DNA of 64,000 bases from Triglochin maritima (taxonomy: Eukaryota; Streptophyta; Magnoliopsida; Alismatales; Juncaginaceae): assembly GCA_963682175.1 (NCBI GenBank), contig OY821787.1, forward strand, positions 17,338,501 through 17,402,500, in the 5' to 3' direction. Made by a program: the position numbers and the translations under genes. Positions 11,400 to 22,805 of this stretch are shown one piece after another. Below the pieces are notes generated by a model. It had not been told where the DNA came from. It saw only the letters and a program-made list of their open reading frames with translations, and did no database searches. Numbering within the stretch: the first letter of the stretch is position 1; the number at the start of each line of letters is the position of its first letter.

Positions 11400-12374
11400 C
11401 TAATGACGGCGGCCAGAAGTGCCCGAAGAGGCACCTCTCTCAAGAGCCGACAACTTCTTATAGATCTTCTGGTTTTTCTTGGCTAATATGATATTCTGCT
11501 GCTCCATCGCCATCTCAGAAATGTCGGTGTTAAAGAGCGTTCCTGAGCTCACAGACGAGCTTGAGGAACTAGCTCTAACATCCTCCTCCATATAGTCAGG
11601 CACCCATGCCTCAGGAAGGCAATGGCGAAATGGCGATGTCATCTTCGCTACCTCGAGGTCGGTGCGTTGGCGCCTCAGCATGCGCTCAAATCGTGGGATG
11701 TCCAACATGCCACACAATTTGGTAACCAGAGTCGGAAAACAGTGTATTTCTTTTAGCCTAGCGTTCACCAAAACGTCGAACAATGTTCGACAAATGCAGT
11801 GTGGTAAACCGTCCATCAGACTATACACGATTCGCAAACTAGGCGTGAAAAATGTGGAGGTCCACTCTTGGCCCAACACATTTCGACACACCCACCTGGC
11901 TACAATGTGCACATTGGAGTAAATGTGCGCATTAGGTACTCCCCCATGCGATGATATAGGTTGCCCATGCCCAAGCATAGATCAATAAAAATTAATGTCG
12001 TGGGTAGGCACGAGCTCATCGACTAAGGGGATCCTAGTCGCGTCGGAGATTAGTTGGGGTGTAATGGTGTGCTTCACCTCTTTGGGAGTGATACTAAACT
12101 CGAGTGATCCGGTCTGGCCACACTCAATTTTAGCATAGAACTCATGTATGAGAGGCTCTACGTACATGGATTCATCGCCCTCATATAACGAATGGTACCA
12201 TCCTTTAGCTACGATTCGATCGTCGAAGGGTTCTCCGAATTCACGAATCAGAGAGGCAAAATTGAGTTTTGGAATTAAATGGTGGCTGGCCATACCTGCA
12301 CCTACCTTGGCGACCGTTAACGGTAGAGCACACGACGGCGAAGACGAACACGGAACGAGCAGAGAGGAGACCAC
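11400..12374 (-). pseudogene. Env-position ORF of Athila-3 (Athila third ORF)
   Basis: Two segments of one frame, 12374-11982 (130 codons) and 11978-11400 (192 codons), separated by a single TGA. Athila elements characteristically carry an extra ORF between integrase and the 3' LTR, called env-like by position. The text fits that family loosely: a core with FGEPFDDRIVAKGWYHSLY and IPRFERMLRRQ, then a serine-rich stretch (SSSSSSVSSG) and a lysine-rich tail. I see no convincing signal peptide or long hydrophobic membrane segment in the visible frame. An envelope role is therefore not supported here; the family's real function is unknown. It is the only copy of this ORF in the window; Athila-1 and Athila-5 lack it. 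Confidence 0.7.
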
Positions 12375-12750
12375 CGCACGCCGACTTCAGCAGCAAAATA
12401 GACACCCAACCGCGCAACCAACAGAGCACCCAAAATAACACACCCAGACGAAGAGAAAATGGAAACCGACCACAACACACCGCTGATTGGTGGTTCCAAA
12501 CCGCTAATTAGCGGTCTGTTCGTGGGATCTGAGGGAGAAATTTGGGTGGAGGCGAGAGCATAGAGAAAGACGTGTTTTGATCTGCTGGAAAAACGCGTAG
12601 GGCAAGGGCATTGTGCGTTATTAACAAGGGAAAGGGAAAATATCAAAGAGGCCTTCCAAATTTTTTTTCTTTTTATCATTTTGTTCTTTTTTTTGTTCTT
12701 TTTTTAAACAAAACACTGATATGTACAAACAAATGGAGGGATGGATCGCA
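12375..12750 (-). other. Spacer between integrase and env-position ORF
   Basis: Non-coding, with homopolymer T runs at 12660-12705 (plus strand). It holds a paired dyad at 12478-12516, about 100 bp upstream of the env-position ORF, so it may include a promoter or processing site for that ORF (inference). Confidence 0.6.
12478..12516. promoter_or_regulatory. Paired dyad upstream of the env-position ORF
   Basis: CACCGCTGATTGGTGGTT (12478-12495) and AACCGCTAATTAGCGGTC (12499-12516), again 21 bp start to start. The inner 16 bases of the second are perfectly symmetric although two symmetric positions differ from the standard dyad (C to T on one arm, G to A on the other). Confidence 0.75.
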
Positions 12751-14130
12751 TCAAGTGACCACATCCGTGGGGAGTTTGTGCAAAGACACGACTTCCTCCT
12801 CGACCTCTGTCGTGGTCCCTTCCAAGTATGGTTTGAGGCGTTGTCCATTAACTTTGAACCCGTCCCCATTCCTTGGATTTTGAATCTCAACCACCCGATG
12901 AGGGGAGACGGTTAAAACAATGAAGGGCCCTGACAAACGACTCCGAACTTTCCCCGGAAACAAGTGGAGGCGAGAATTATACAACAAGACCTTTTGTCCC
13001 ACCTCGAAGGTTTTGATTCTCACCAAGTGATCGTGGAAAATTTTAGTGCGGGACTTGCAGATCTTGGCATTCTCATAAGCTTCATTTCTCACCTCCTCCA
13101 ACTCGTTGAGGTCTAACTTGCGATTGGCACCGGAAACATCAAGACTCATGTTAAGATGTTTGATTGCCCATAATGCCTGCTGGTCAAGTTCTACCAGAAG
13201 ATGGCAAGCTTTGCCATAAACTAGCCGATAGGGGGACATGCCAAGGTCGGTTTTAAATGCAGTACGGAAAGCCCACAATGCATCATTAAGCTTGACCGAC
13301 CAATCTTTCCTTGAAGCATTAACCGTTTTCTCAAGACTTTGCTTGAGTTGACGGTTGAAAATTTCCTCCTGGCCACAGGTTTGAGGATGATAAGGTGTGA
13401 CCAACTTGTGCATGATGGAGTATTTCCTCAGCACTGCCTCAAGGGATCACTTCGCAAAGTGTGTCCCCCGATCACTTATGATACAACGAGGTGTCCCAAA
13501 CCTCGCGAAGATGTGTTCTTTAAGAAATTTGATCACAACCTTGCGATCGTTAGTGCGAGTGGGGATTGCTTCAACCCACTTTGACACATAATCGCCCGCC
13601 ACAAGGATGTAAGTGTGACCATGGGACACGGGAAAGGACCCATGAAGTCAATTCCCCAAACATCAAAGATGTTAACCACTAAGATAGGATTGAGTGGAAT
13701 CATATCTCATCTACCAATGCGGCCCACACATTGGCACCTATCGCATGCTTTGCAAAATGCAAAAGCGTCTTGGAACAACGTGGGCCAGTAGTACTTTGGC
13801 AGCGGTTTTCTTGGCACCGAAGTGCCCACCACATACCTCCTTATGGCAAAAGGACAAGACACTCTGAATCTCGTCGTCAGTAATGCACCTCCTTATGATT
13901 TGATCAGCACAATACTTAAATAAGTATGGATCATCCCAATAGAAGTGCTTGACTAACGACTTGAATTTCGTTGTCTCACTATGTCTCCAATGAGCCGGCA
14001 CCTCCCCGGTTGCTAAATAGTTCACAATGTCAGCGAAACAGGGGGTGAGGCTATTGCCATAAGGTTCTCATCAGGAAAAAACTTGTTCACCGGTGGATCC
14101 AGTGAAAGATCAATGGGGATGCGAGATAGG
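12751..14130 (-). pseudogene. int: Athila-3 integrase
   Basis: Integrase inserts element cDNA into the host genome. The amino zinc-binding region is at 14025-13738 ([24 protein letters not shown]), frameshifted before its last cysteines. The DDE core follows: first acid in [10 protein letters not shown] (near 13590), second in SDRGTHF, glutamate in [14 protein letters not shown] (near 13370). A TGA at about 13444-13446 separates the second acid from the glutamate. The carboxy domain keeps [14 protein letters not shown] and [14 protein letters not shown]. The Athila-1 copy at 25425-26700 supports the reading. Confidence 0.9.
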
Positions 14131-15540
14131 TGATCAGCCACGACATTCTCGCATCCCTATTTGAAGGTCAAATTCTTGTAACAACAAGATTCAACGCAGG
14201 AGATGGGGTTTCGCATCCTTTTTAGACAAAAGGTAGCGAAGAGCTGAGTGATCAGTGTAGATGATGACATGCGACCCTATTAGGTACTGGCGAAATTTTT
14301 CCAACGCAAATATGATTGCGAGGAACTCTTTCTCAGTAACGGAGTAGTTGAGCTGGGCGTCATTGAGAGTACAACTTGCATAGTAGATCACATGAGGAAA
14401 TTTGTCGACTTTCTGACCCAAAACCGCTCCTATCGCGTAATTAGAAGCATCACACATAAGCTCAAACGGTAGAGTCCACACCGGTGCCTTAGTAATAGGA
14501 GTGGAGGTCAACTCACGCTTTAGAATCTCAAATGCAGTCAGGCACTCGGGTGTGAACTCAAAGGAGGCTCCTTTAGCAAGCAAGCTCGTCAAAGGACGAG
14601 CTATCTTGCTGAAATCCTTAATAAATTGCCGGTAAAAACCGGCGTGTCCAAGGAATGAACGGATTTCTTTTACCGAGGTGGGTGGCGAAAGCTTAGAAAT
14701 AAGCTCAATCTTTGCCCTATCCACCTCGATACCATCACGAGATACCACGTGACCCAACACGATGCCTTTTGTAACCATGAAATGACAGTTTTCCCAATTA
14801 AGGGCTAAGTTCGTTTCCGAACACCTTTTGAGAACAAGGCTCAGGTGGTGCAAGCACTCGTCAAAGTTGGTGCCATGAACCGAGAAATCATCCATGAAGA
14901 TCTCAAGGAAGTTCTCGACCATATCGGAAAAGATACTTAACATGCAACGTTGGAATGTTGCAGGTGCATTGCATAGTCCAAAAGGCATCCGTCTATAAGC
15001 AAACGTCCCAAAAGGACAAGTGCACGTGGTTTTCTCCTGGTCTTCGGGGGCGACTGGGATTTGATTGTACCCCGAATAACCATCAAGAAAACAGTAATAG
15101 GCATGCCCGACGAGTCTCTCCAACATCTGGTTGATGAAAGGTAGAGGGAAGTGGTCCTTACAAATGACCGCGTTCAACTTCCTATAGTCAATACAAACTC
15201 GCCACCCTGTTTGAAGTCGTGTGGGTACAAGCTCATTGTTGTCATTCTAGACAACAGTGATAACCGACTTCTTGGGCACAACCTGGACAGGACTTACCCA
15301 AGTACTGTCTGAAATGGGGAAAATGATGTCATGATCTAAACACTTGATGATCTCTTTCTTAACTACTTCTGTCATGGCTAGATTTAAACGCCTCTGTGGC
15401 TCGCGACGTGGTCATGCCTCATCCTCCATAAAGATGTGGTGCTGCACGACGTCGGGACTTATCCCTTTGATGTCCCTCAAGGACCACCCAATGCCTGATT
15501 TGTGCTCCTTTAGGACTTGAATCAGACGTTCTTCCTAATC
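14131..15540 (-). pseudogene. pol: Athila-3 reverse transcriptase and RNase H
   Basis: Copies element RNA into DNA and removes the RNA template. An uninterrupted 328-codon segment (15177-14191) covers most of RT and RNase H: CFLDGYSGYNQIP, MPFGLCNAPATFQRCM, the catalytic IFMDDFSVHG (near 14890) and LGHVVSRDGIEVD, then RNase H with ELMCDASNYAIGAVLGQ and IIYTDHSALRYLL. Upstream RT text (about 15178-15540) has stops, including one replacing the residue before NDNNELVP. A TGG-to-TGA change ends the segment near 14190. Unlike Athila-1, the polymerase aspartate pair is intact. Confidence 0.93.
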
Positions 15541-15879
15541 ACCAGTCAACGTCGATGAAATAATCACTGGAAATGACCTATTGGGACCAAGAAAAATGTG
15601 TTTCAATTCCTTGGGGAGTTCTTTGAGCTCGGGCGTGGGTGGCTCCTCAAGGTGAGGCGTGATATCTAGCTCGACATGTAAGATAGGAGGAGCTCGCATG
15701 TACTGAACAACAAACACATCATTGCTCAACTCACCCCCGTCCTCTTCACGATCGGAGTCATCCATGAAGTACTCATTTAAATTCTCATGAATGAGGGGTA
15801 CTCTTCTTCCATGTCCCAGATAAGATTGAATCCATGGGGTCCTCGAAAGATGCCGGCTGCCTAGCCATATTGAACACAT
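15535..15879 (-). pseudogene. Athila-3 protease-RT linker
   Basis: A 114-codon piece, acidic (MDDSDREEDGGEL), ending ELPKELKHIFLGPNRSFPVIIS, which aligns with FLDNLKCIFLGDNETLPLII before RT in Athila-1. It is the low-complexity spacer between protease and polymerase. Confidence 0.75.
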
Positions 15880-15919
15880 GGAATGTCGCGGTCAAGTTCC
15901 CAAACGACAATTTCATGAG

Positions 15920-16489
15920 TCAAGTACGACAATTGATCAAGGCATTTGATGTCGCCAAAAAAGGTCTACCCAAAATCAATGGAATCTGAGAGTGGGTAGT
16001 CTTAATTGGTTCGGTTTCAAGGACGACGAAGTCAACAGGAAATATGAAATCACCGACCTTGATTAGGACATCTTCAATGACCCCCAACGAGACTTTGATA
16101 GAACGATCAGCCAACTGCAAAGTTGTTTTCGTAGGCTTGAGAGTGCCTAGGCTTAATCGTTGATACACAAAAGCAGGTGAGAGGTTAACCGCCGACCCTA
16201 GATCTAGCAAAACAATGTTAATGCGAGAATCCCCAATGATACATGAAATTGTTGGACTGCCCGGGTCCTTCAATTTCACGTATGTAGGGTTCGAAATGAT
16301 AGAGCTCACATTAACCGCCAAAAAGGTTTTGCGAGGGACGTTGGTTTTCCTCTTAGTTGTACAGAGATCCTTCATGAATTTTGCATAGGGAGGTATTTGT
16401 TGAATCATGTCTAACAAAGGAATGTTGACATTCACTTTCTTAAATATCTCCAATATTTTATCGACACTGTCACTCTGTTTCTTAGACAA
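15920..16489 (-). pseudogene. pro: Athila-3 aspartic protease
   Basis: Retropepsin-type protease that would cut the Gag-Pol polyprotein. The segment carries DLCTTKRKTN, the active-site triad region LLDLGSAVNL (DLG in place of the usual DTG/DSG, as in other plant Athila elements), QLADRSIKVSLGVIEDV, and QIPLILGRPFLATSNALINC. The text is the same as in Athila-5 (60604-61128) and Athila-1 (23013-23560). It overlaps the gag frame at 16432-16489 because a one-base deletion near 16495 shifted gag out of frame. Confidence 0.9.
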
Positions 16490-18260
16490 CCTACTAGATA
16501 AGGAGCTTTTGGTAGGTATGTCTTGAGCGGAGCCGGAGAAGGAGGCTTTGGTGTATTACTATCACCCTCAACCTCTTTCTCACCATCATTCCCACAAGAG
16601 GGCTGCACAGATGGATTTTCTGGCAACGACACGTGGTTGTTGACCTGCTTCCCATTTCTCAAGATCACAATGGCATTAGCATGGTCCACAGGTTCTTCCA
16701 CGTAGTTCACTTGCCCCCCTGTGGTCTTGAACATGCATTTTGCATGTTCGAGTGCTGTTGAGCACGGGGGTTAGCCACAAGTTGGCTAGGCAGGCTCCCT
16801 CTCTCTCTCTCATGTATAGACTGAGCCAACTGACTCATCTGAAGCTCGAGAGGTTTGATGGTCTGCTGATTCGAAGTGAGAACTTGACTCGTGGACGACA
16901 TAAAGTTTTTTACAGAGTTCTCAAGTCCACGAGTTAAGTTCTCAAGTGAATTAAACCGGGTTTCCAAGTTGTTTGAATTTGGGAAACCTGGTTGGTTGGT
17001 GTTCTGACTTTGGGTGGCTGATGAGACTGTGAATGCATGGGAGGGTAGTGTGGTCGGTTAGGTGGTCGAGAAAAGTTTGAAGGGCCACATGAGGCATTGT
17101 TATGGTTCCATGAAAAATTAGGGTGGTTCCTCCATCCAGGGTTATATGATGATGAATATGGGTCATTCCTGGATCTATCATAGATGACATTTACATGTTC
17201 CATCTCAGGAGGAATGGATGCACACTCACCCCCTATATGACCTATCCAACCACATAAATGACATGGAACTGAACCAGATGCAGACACATGAGATACATCG
17301 TGATGGTTTTGGGGCTCAATCGAATCCATACGGCGCATTAAGGCCGCCATGCGTGACTCGGTGGCTGTAGTGGTATCGACGACAAATGTGGCACCCCTTC
17401 TAGTCGAGTATGCTAGATGATGCATGTGGTTCCCTTACACTCTCCCATTTCGTGGTTTTCTCAGCGAGGTCTTCTAGGAAAGCCCATGCCTCCCTTTCAT
17501 CCTTTCCTAGGAACTCTCCTTGGCACATGGACTCAACGAGCGTTCGGGACGGGATGTCAAGACCCTCGTAAATAATCTGACACAGGCGCCACAACTCGAT
17601 GCCATGGTGAGGGCATGAGGATAGTAGCTCCTTGAACCTCTCTAAGTATGCATGGAATGATTCGGTCTCATGTTGATAGAACGAATTGATTTCGTTCCTC
17701 AATTTTTGAGTCCGATGATTTGGAAAATACTTTTTGAGGAATGCAGACTGAAACTCATCCCAAGTCCTAAAGGCATTTGCCTGGTTGCTGTACCACCACT
17801 TCTTGGCATCATCCTTCGGCGCAATGGGGACAAGCCTAAGATGAATGGAGTCTGTGCTAAGTTGTTGCAGTTTCAACATAGCACAGACCTCCTAGTGAAA
17901 TGAGGGAGCATGGAAATGTTCCCTGAGAAAGATATAGGGGTCACCTTTCCTAGTGAAATGAGGGAGCATGGAAATAAACTGAGGCTTAACCTCAAAATAG
18001 TTCCCATTTGCCTCTGGCAATACGATGCATGAGGGTAGAGCTGTACGGCTTGGGTAGCATCGATCACGGAGAGGTATGGGAGCGATAACTGGAAGAACAG
18101 GTGGGTCCAGAAACTGCTCCTCCTCACGGAAATTACCAGCCATTGAACCCGGACTGTGTGCGACACGAGAGGAGGAAGGTGTCGAGAAATCGACTACCGA
18201 AGCCGGATTGACAATGCTCCTCGCCAAACGGCCACTCTCGTCTCGTGTCCACGAAAGCAT
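16490..18260 (-). pseudogene. gag: Athila-3 gag
   Basis: Start taken at MLSWTRDESG (18260). N-terminal FREEEQFLD, capsid core (KDDAKKWWYSNQ, FLKKYFPNHRTQKL, LCQIIYEGLD), zinc knuckle CHLCGWIGHIGGEC with all four ligands (near 17260-17220), and a Gln/Asn/Pro-rich tail. A 58-bp tandem duplication near 17891-17975 repeats the ISMLPHFT segment and breaks the frame; another frameshift lies near 17410. Pieces at 17879-17400, 17425-16934, 16967-16707 and 16734-16432 are parts of this one gene. Confidence 0.9.
17891..17975. repeat. 58-bp tandem duplication in Athila-3 gag
   Basis: A 27-bp block beginning CCTAGTGAAATGAGGG occurs at 17891-17917 and 17949-17975. The copy displaces gag codons equivalent to FEE and shifts the frame. 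Confidence 0.85.
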
Positions 18261-19306
18261 GCACAAAGGTGCACACACACGAAAACCTTTTTTTAACAAG
18301 GAATGTGCGTAGAAGAGAAGACGGGGGAACACAGGAGAAAAAGAATGACTCAGGAGAGAAGGGAAGAAGTCCTTATGCTACCGCGGATGGGTACAGGTAG
18401 AAGCACACAAGCAAACAAGGCTCAAGCAATCCTAAGATCGCTATAGGTCCTTACAGCTAGACGATGCCTAACTGCAAGGTCACACGGCCTCAACACGCCT
18501 CACCTCCCTAAGACGAGGACCACAAAGCCCAGCAAGTGAGCCAAGACCCGGAGATCTCGTCTCTCCTACTATCGACAAAGTGGGCAACGCCGATCGGGTC
18601 TTGACGGTCGGGACCGGATCACTCTCCTAATGCGCCCGAAATCCTTAGGGTCAATGTCTACTTGATTTTAAAAATTAGGCTCTTGATTAGTGTGGTTTGT
18701 GGGGCGAAGGAAAGAGTGATGAAATCCCCCACCTTATCTTTTATGGGACAACCCCTCCTTAGTAGCGTTTTGGAGTCCTAATCTAGCAATCAACTCTCCA
18801 AACAAATGCTCAACTCACACTTGTTTCAATGCACTTCCTACTAACTAATGCATGTTCATATGAAATGCATGAATGAGAGTAGAAGGTGCGTACCTCACGC
18901 CAGCACTCAGCAACTGAAAATAAAGCTAAAATGAAGGACAATCTATATGCCTAAGTCACATACATGATGCATGACCTAAACAAAAAGAATGCCTAATCTT
19001 TTGCTTTGGGTTTTAGTGTCCAAGTTGCTTAAAGGAGGTTTGATTATTGATCTGGTAACAAACAATAAGTCAAAACATGCCAAATCAAGTCCCATATCAC
19101 TACATTAATTATGCAAACACGCGAAAGAAAGAAGAGAGTGAACATAGCTCACCAGACCGCCAATTGGCGGCCTACAGTGCCAAGGTTGCCTCAAAACTTC
19201 TCTAGGTGTTCCTCCTGGCGACTCCAAGTCTCCCAAAACAAAGAAAAACTACAAAACACAAATTAAATCCACTCCAATCGTCCAAACAAGAGTCTGGACT
19301 GGCACC
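18261..19306 (-). other. Non-coding leader of Athila-3
   Basis: Reverse complement of the Athila-2 and Athila-5 leaders. Contains a single 18-bp dyad at 19155-19172. No coding signal. Confidence 0.8.
19155..19172. promoter_or_regulatory. 18-bp dyad, leader of Athila-3
   Basis: GACCGCCAATTGGCGGCC, one mismatch from the perfect dyad. Its near edge is 135 bp from the primer-binding site (19307), as in the other leaders. No clear partner. Confidence 0.78.
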
Positions 19307-19324
19307 TCCCCGACAACGACGCCA
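19307..19324 (-). other. Primer-binding site of Athila-3
   Basis: Minus strand TGGCGTCGTTGTCGGGGA, two mismatches from the tRNA-Asp site, six bases from the LTR end at 19331. Confidence 0.88.
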
Positions 19325-19330
19325 AAAACT

Positions 19331-20707
19331 TGTTGAACGTTTTAATTAAACCGCAAGTTCACGGCCACGTTGACGCGGTGGCAAATACGGGTCGTCCTCA
19401 GGGAGGTGAGCAGCCTCTCGTTTGCACGAAATCAAGTGGCGAAAAATGTAGAAGAGAGTTGATTATGCTACTCTACGCTACACTACACTACGAAATACGA
19501 AATGCGAAAGAAAGCAACAAACGATTAACTAAAACTTAACTAAGAACGAAAGAAGAGTGCTGGAATTCAGAAGTGGAAAAACCCTAAGGGGTGGAGTGAG
19601 TGCACACATGCAAAGTGGTGGGTGTTGATCACATTCTTTAAGCCCAAATGAAGGCGGTGTTATCATGCATAGGAGGTGTCTAAGTGTTATGGCAAAACCA
19701 ATCAATCCATTCACCAACCTAGTTGATTAACATTTACATATACAAGTTGTTTATTTCAGAACTTAAACAAGTGTGAGAAGTGTCTCATCATTTTGGCAAA
19801 ACTCATCAAGTTATAAATTCTATCCTAAACAAGCAAGCATACATTCATGTTTTATCAACACATTGTAAATAAAGCATTCATTCCATTCTCATTTGCATGT
19901 ATGAACATCTACTCCACCCCCGAAAGGGGATGGAACTACTCACTACACATTAGACTAATTATTAAACTAAGCAAAGAAAGCATATTAACTAAGCTATTAA
20001 AACTAATGAAATGAAATTAAGTAAAGTAAAAGAAATAACATGAAACAAACAACATAATGAAGAAACTTTTATTAAGATGACTCACAATTCAAGTAGCATC
20101 CTCCCACTTTAGTGTATGCTTCAAGGCCTCACTTCAGTAGGAAGAATAGCCACTCAAAATATGAAGTGACTACATTAGAATGTGAAGAGTTCTATTTATA
20201 GCCATAGAAAAAGGCAATCCGGGAGAATCCCCCGATGTGGGACTAAACAAATTCCAAAAATAGCCTAAACAAACACTAATACATACGCTCATGAAATCTC
20301 AGCTGATCCGGGAAGATCCGGACCGCCCATTGGCGGTCTACACGATTGGGATCTCGCTCATTTTTGTTTTGGGCTTTTCTTGGTATATTTGCTGGTCTTG
20401 GATGCATTTACTTGGCTTGTTGGATCTCCGACCCGAATCAAATTGCTAAAATACACCCCATGATGGTGTGGAGTTTTCTGTTTTGCTCTTAGGTCCTTCG
20501 GTCTTACGTTCAGGTCCTTCTCCCTTGCATCTCAGTCCCCAGATCTCACAATTCAGTCCTTTTTCCCAGCTTTTAGATCCTTTTATGCTTCATCTTTTCA
20601 AACCTATTTATTTATGAAATTCAAACATAAAGCTCGTAACATAGCATTATTTAGGTGAAAGATAATGGATATAAGATACAAATATAAGCATGAAATGATG
20701 TCAGTCA
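19331..20707 (-). repeat. 5' LTR of Athila-3
   Basis: 1377 bp; on the minus strand it runs TGACTGACATCATTTC... to ...CGTTCAACA. TATA box TATAAATAGA on the minus strand at 20191-20200; a dyad at about 20323-20340 upstream of it. Confidence 0.92.
20323..20340. promoter_or_regulatory. 18-bp dyad in U3 of Athila-3 LTR
   Basis: GACCGCCCATTGGCGGTC, one central mismatch, about 125 bp upstream of the minus-strand TATA box. Single. Confidence 0.75.
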
Positions 20708-21428
20708 GTTCCCATGTAGATAAATAAATAAGTGGTGTTCTCTCTTCTCAAACGGCTCCTATCACTCGGGAAAGTAGGTCTGAGGAACCTTTGTGCCTGG
20801 TGGTTTCGAGTCATCTGACATGGAATGCACAGACCGAACTCCCATTACACGGGTGGTAGGGATCGCCCTATATGGATATTTGGGGGAAGGTGTACGTGAT
20901 AGCGTAAGTCCTCATAGGCAATGATGCACGAAACCTGACCCTGAGAGAATCGAACACCAAACAATAAAATGCTCCAAAGAAAGAGAAAAAGAAAAAAACA
21001 GAATCAAATAAGAACCTTAATGGACTTTACACATTGTATCACATTCAGAAGTTAAGGTTGCCCATGTCTTTCATTTAAGTCCTTAACTAAGTTTCACGAA
21101 TAATTCATTAGGCTAGGTGTGTGGACCGATTACATATATAGAGTCGACCCGTAGTGTTACCACGTCCCATGATCGACAAAATAAGTCCAACGAGTCGTAT
21201 AGCTAGATTGATAAATGCATCTTTGTTCGGATTTTGTGGAAGTATCCGCTGAAAACCCTCAGGAGACAACACTCCTCCTCCTTGGCGATAAGGAGGTTTA
21301 ACGACTTGTTGCATGTGCTAAGTGCAACCGTGATTCCTACGAAAGTAAGTTAGGATTTCTTGTTTTTCGTATGCTTTTCTCTTTCTTTGTTTTGCTCGGG
21401 ACTAGTAAAAGTTAGGTGTGGGGGTATT
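20708..21428 (+). other. 3' untranslated region and polypurine tract of Athila-2
   Basis: Only the last ~0.7 kb of the 3' region survives, ending AGGTGTGGGGGTATT just before the 3' LTR. It is an inverted copy of 10098-10805 and a direct copy of 62670-63397. The open frame at 21108-21314 (minus) is not supported. Confidence 0.85.
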
Positions 21429-22800
21429 TGATTGACATCATTTCATGCTTATATTTGTATCTTATATCCATTATCTTTCACCTAAACAATGCTACGTGAC
21501 GAGTTTTTATGTTTGAATTTCAGAAATAAATAGGTTTGAAGAGATGAAGCATAAAAGGACCCAAAAGTAGGGAAAAATGACTGAATTGTGAGACCTGGGG
21601 ACTAAGATGCAAGGGAGAAGGACCTGAACGTAAGACTGAAGGACCAAAGAACAAAATAGAAAACTCCACACCATCTTGGGGAGTATTTTGGGAATTAGAT
21701 TCGGGTCGGAGTTCCAATAAACAAAGTATATGCATCAAACACCGACAAAGAAAACAAGAAAAGCCCATAAAAAATTCCAGCCAGATCCAGATCTTATGGA
21801 CCGCCAATTGGCGGTCTGGATCTCTTTGGATCCACTCAAACTTCGCGGGCACATGTATTAGAGGGTGTTTATTCTATTTCTGGTATTTGTTTAGTCCCAC
21901 ATTGGGGGATTGTCCCGGATTGCCTTTTTCTTTGGCTATTCACCTTCTATTGTAATCACTTCACATTTTAAGTGTCGATTCTTCCTACTAGAAGTGTGGC
22001 CTTGAAGCACACACTAAAGTAGGAGGATGCTACTTGAATTGTGAGTCATTTTAATAAAAGTTTTCTTATTATGTTGTTTGTTTCATGTTTCTTGTTTTAC
22101 TTTGTTTAATTTTATTTCATTAGTTTTAGTAGCTTAGTTAATATGCTTTCGTTGCTTAGTTTAATAATTAGTCTAATGTGTAGTGAGTAGTTTCATCCCC
22201 TTTGGGCAGTGGAGTTGATGCTCATACATGCATTAGAGAATGGAATGAATGCTTTATTTACAATGTGTTGATAAAACATGAATGTCTGCTTGCTTGTTTA
22301 GGATAGAATTTATAACTTGATGAGTTTTGCCAAAATGCTTAGACACCTCTCATGCTTGTTTAGGTTCTGAAATAAACAACTTGTATATGTAAATATTAAT
22401 CAACTAGGTTGGTGAATGGATTGATAGGTTTTGACATAACATTTAGACACTTCCTATGCATGATAACACCACCTTCATTTGTGCTTAAAGAATGTGTTCA
22501 ACACCCACATCTTTGCATGTGTGCAATCACTCCACCCCTTAGGGGTTTTCCATTTCTGAATTCCAGCACTCTTATTTCGTTCTTAGTTAAGTTTTAGTTA
22601 ATCGTTTGTTGCTTTCTTTCCCATTTCGTACTTCGTAGTGTACTGTAGTGTAGCGTAGATTAGGATAATCAAAGTCTCTTGCCTATTTTAGCCACTTGAT
22701 TTTTTGCAAACGAGAGGCTGCTCACCTCCCTAAGGACGACCCGTATTTGCCACCGCTTCAACGCGACCGTGCACTTGCGGTTTAATTAAAACGTTCAACA
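21429..22800 (+). repeat. 3' LTR of Athila-2
   Basis: 1372 bp, TGATTGACATC to CGTTCAACA. It pairs with 5716-7096 (shared GATCTTATG before the dyad). A deletion removed its TATA region (TTTGGCTATTCACC where the 5' copy has GCTAAAATAGCACTCC). Confidence 0.93.
21799..21816. promoter_or_regulatory. Perfect 18-bp dyad in U3 of Athila-2 3' LTR
   Basis: GACCGCCAATTGGCGGTC, at the same LTR position as 6085-6102. Confidence 0.8.
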
Positions 22801-22805
22801 GGTTG
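22801..22805. repeat. Target-site duplication GGTTG, right copy (Athila-2)
   Basis: Follows the CAACA end of the Athila-2 3' LTR; matches 5711-5715. Confidence 0.92.

Larger units (their letters stand above)
10098..20707 (-). mobile_element. Athila-3: minus-strand Athila element with env-position ORF, 3' LTR missing
   Basis: Read on the minus strand: 5' LTR (20707-19331), tRNA-Asp-type primer site, leader, gag, protease, RT/RNase H, integrase, env-position ORF, 3' untranslated region and polypurine tract. It stops at the point where the 3' LTR should start; at most TGAT of that LTR remains. It is the most complete Athila coding region in the window, yet every ORF has at least one stop or frameshift. 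It lies inverted inside Athila-2, so its LTR, gag and 3' region form multi-kilobase inverted repeats with those of Athila-2. Confidence 0.9.
5716..22800 (+). mobile_element. Athila-2: Athila element inserted in Athila-1 gag, itself invaded
   Basis: Bounded by same-strand LTRs 5716-7096 and 21429-22800, flanked by GGTTG on both sides. By eye the first 400 bp of the two LTRs differ at roughly 5% of positions. Of the internal region only the primer site, leader, gag and the last ~0.7 kb of 3' untranslated region remain; protease, RT and integrase are gone. Their place is taken by the oppositely oriented Athila-3 (about 10098-20707). The matched LTR pair and the clean TSD show that the whole 17 kb entered Athila-1 as one element that was enlarged later. 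Confidence 0.9.

Noticed and set aside
11400..12374. True envelope gene
   Set aside because: Only its position after integrase is env-like; no signal peptide, fusion segment or transmembrane helix is visible, so envelope function is not claimed.
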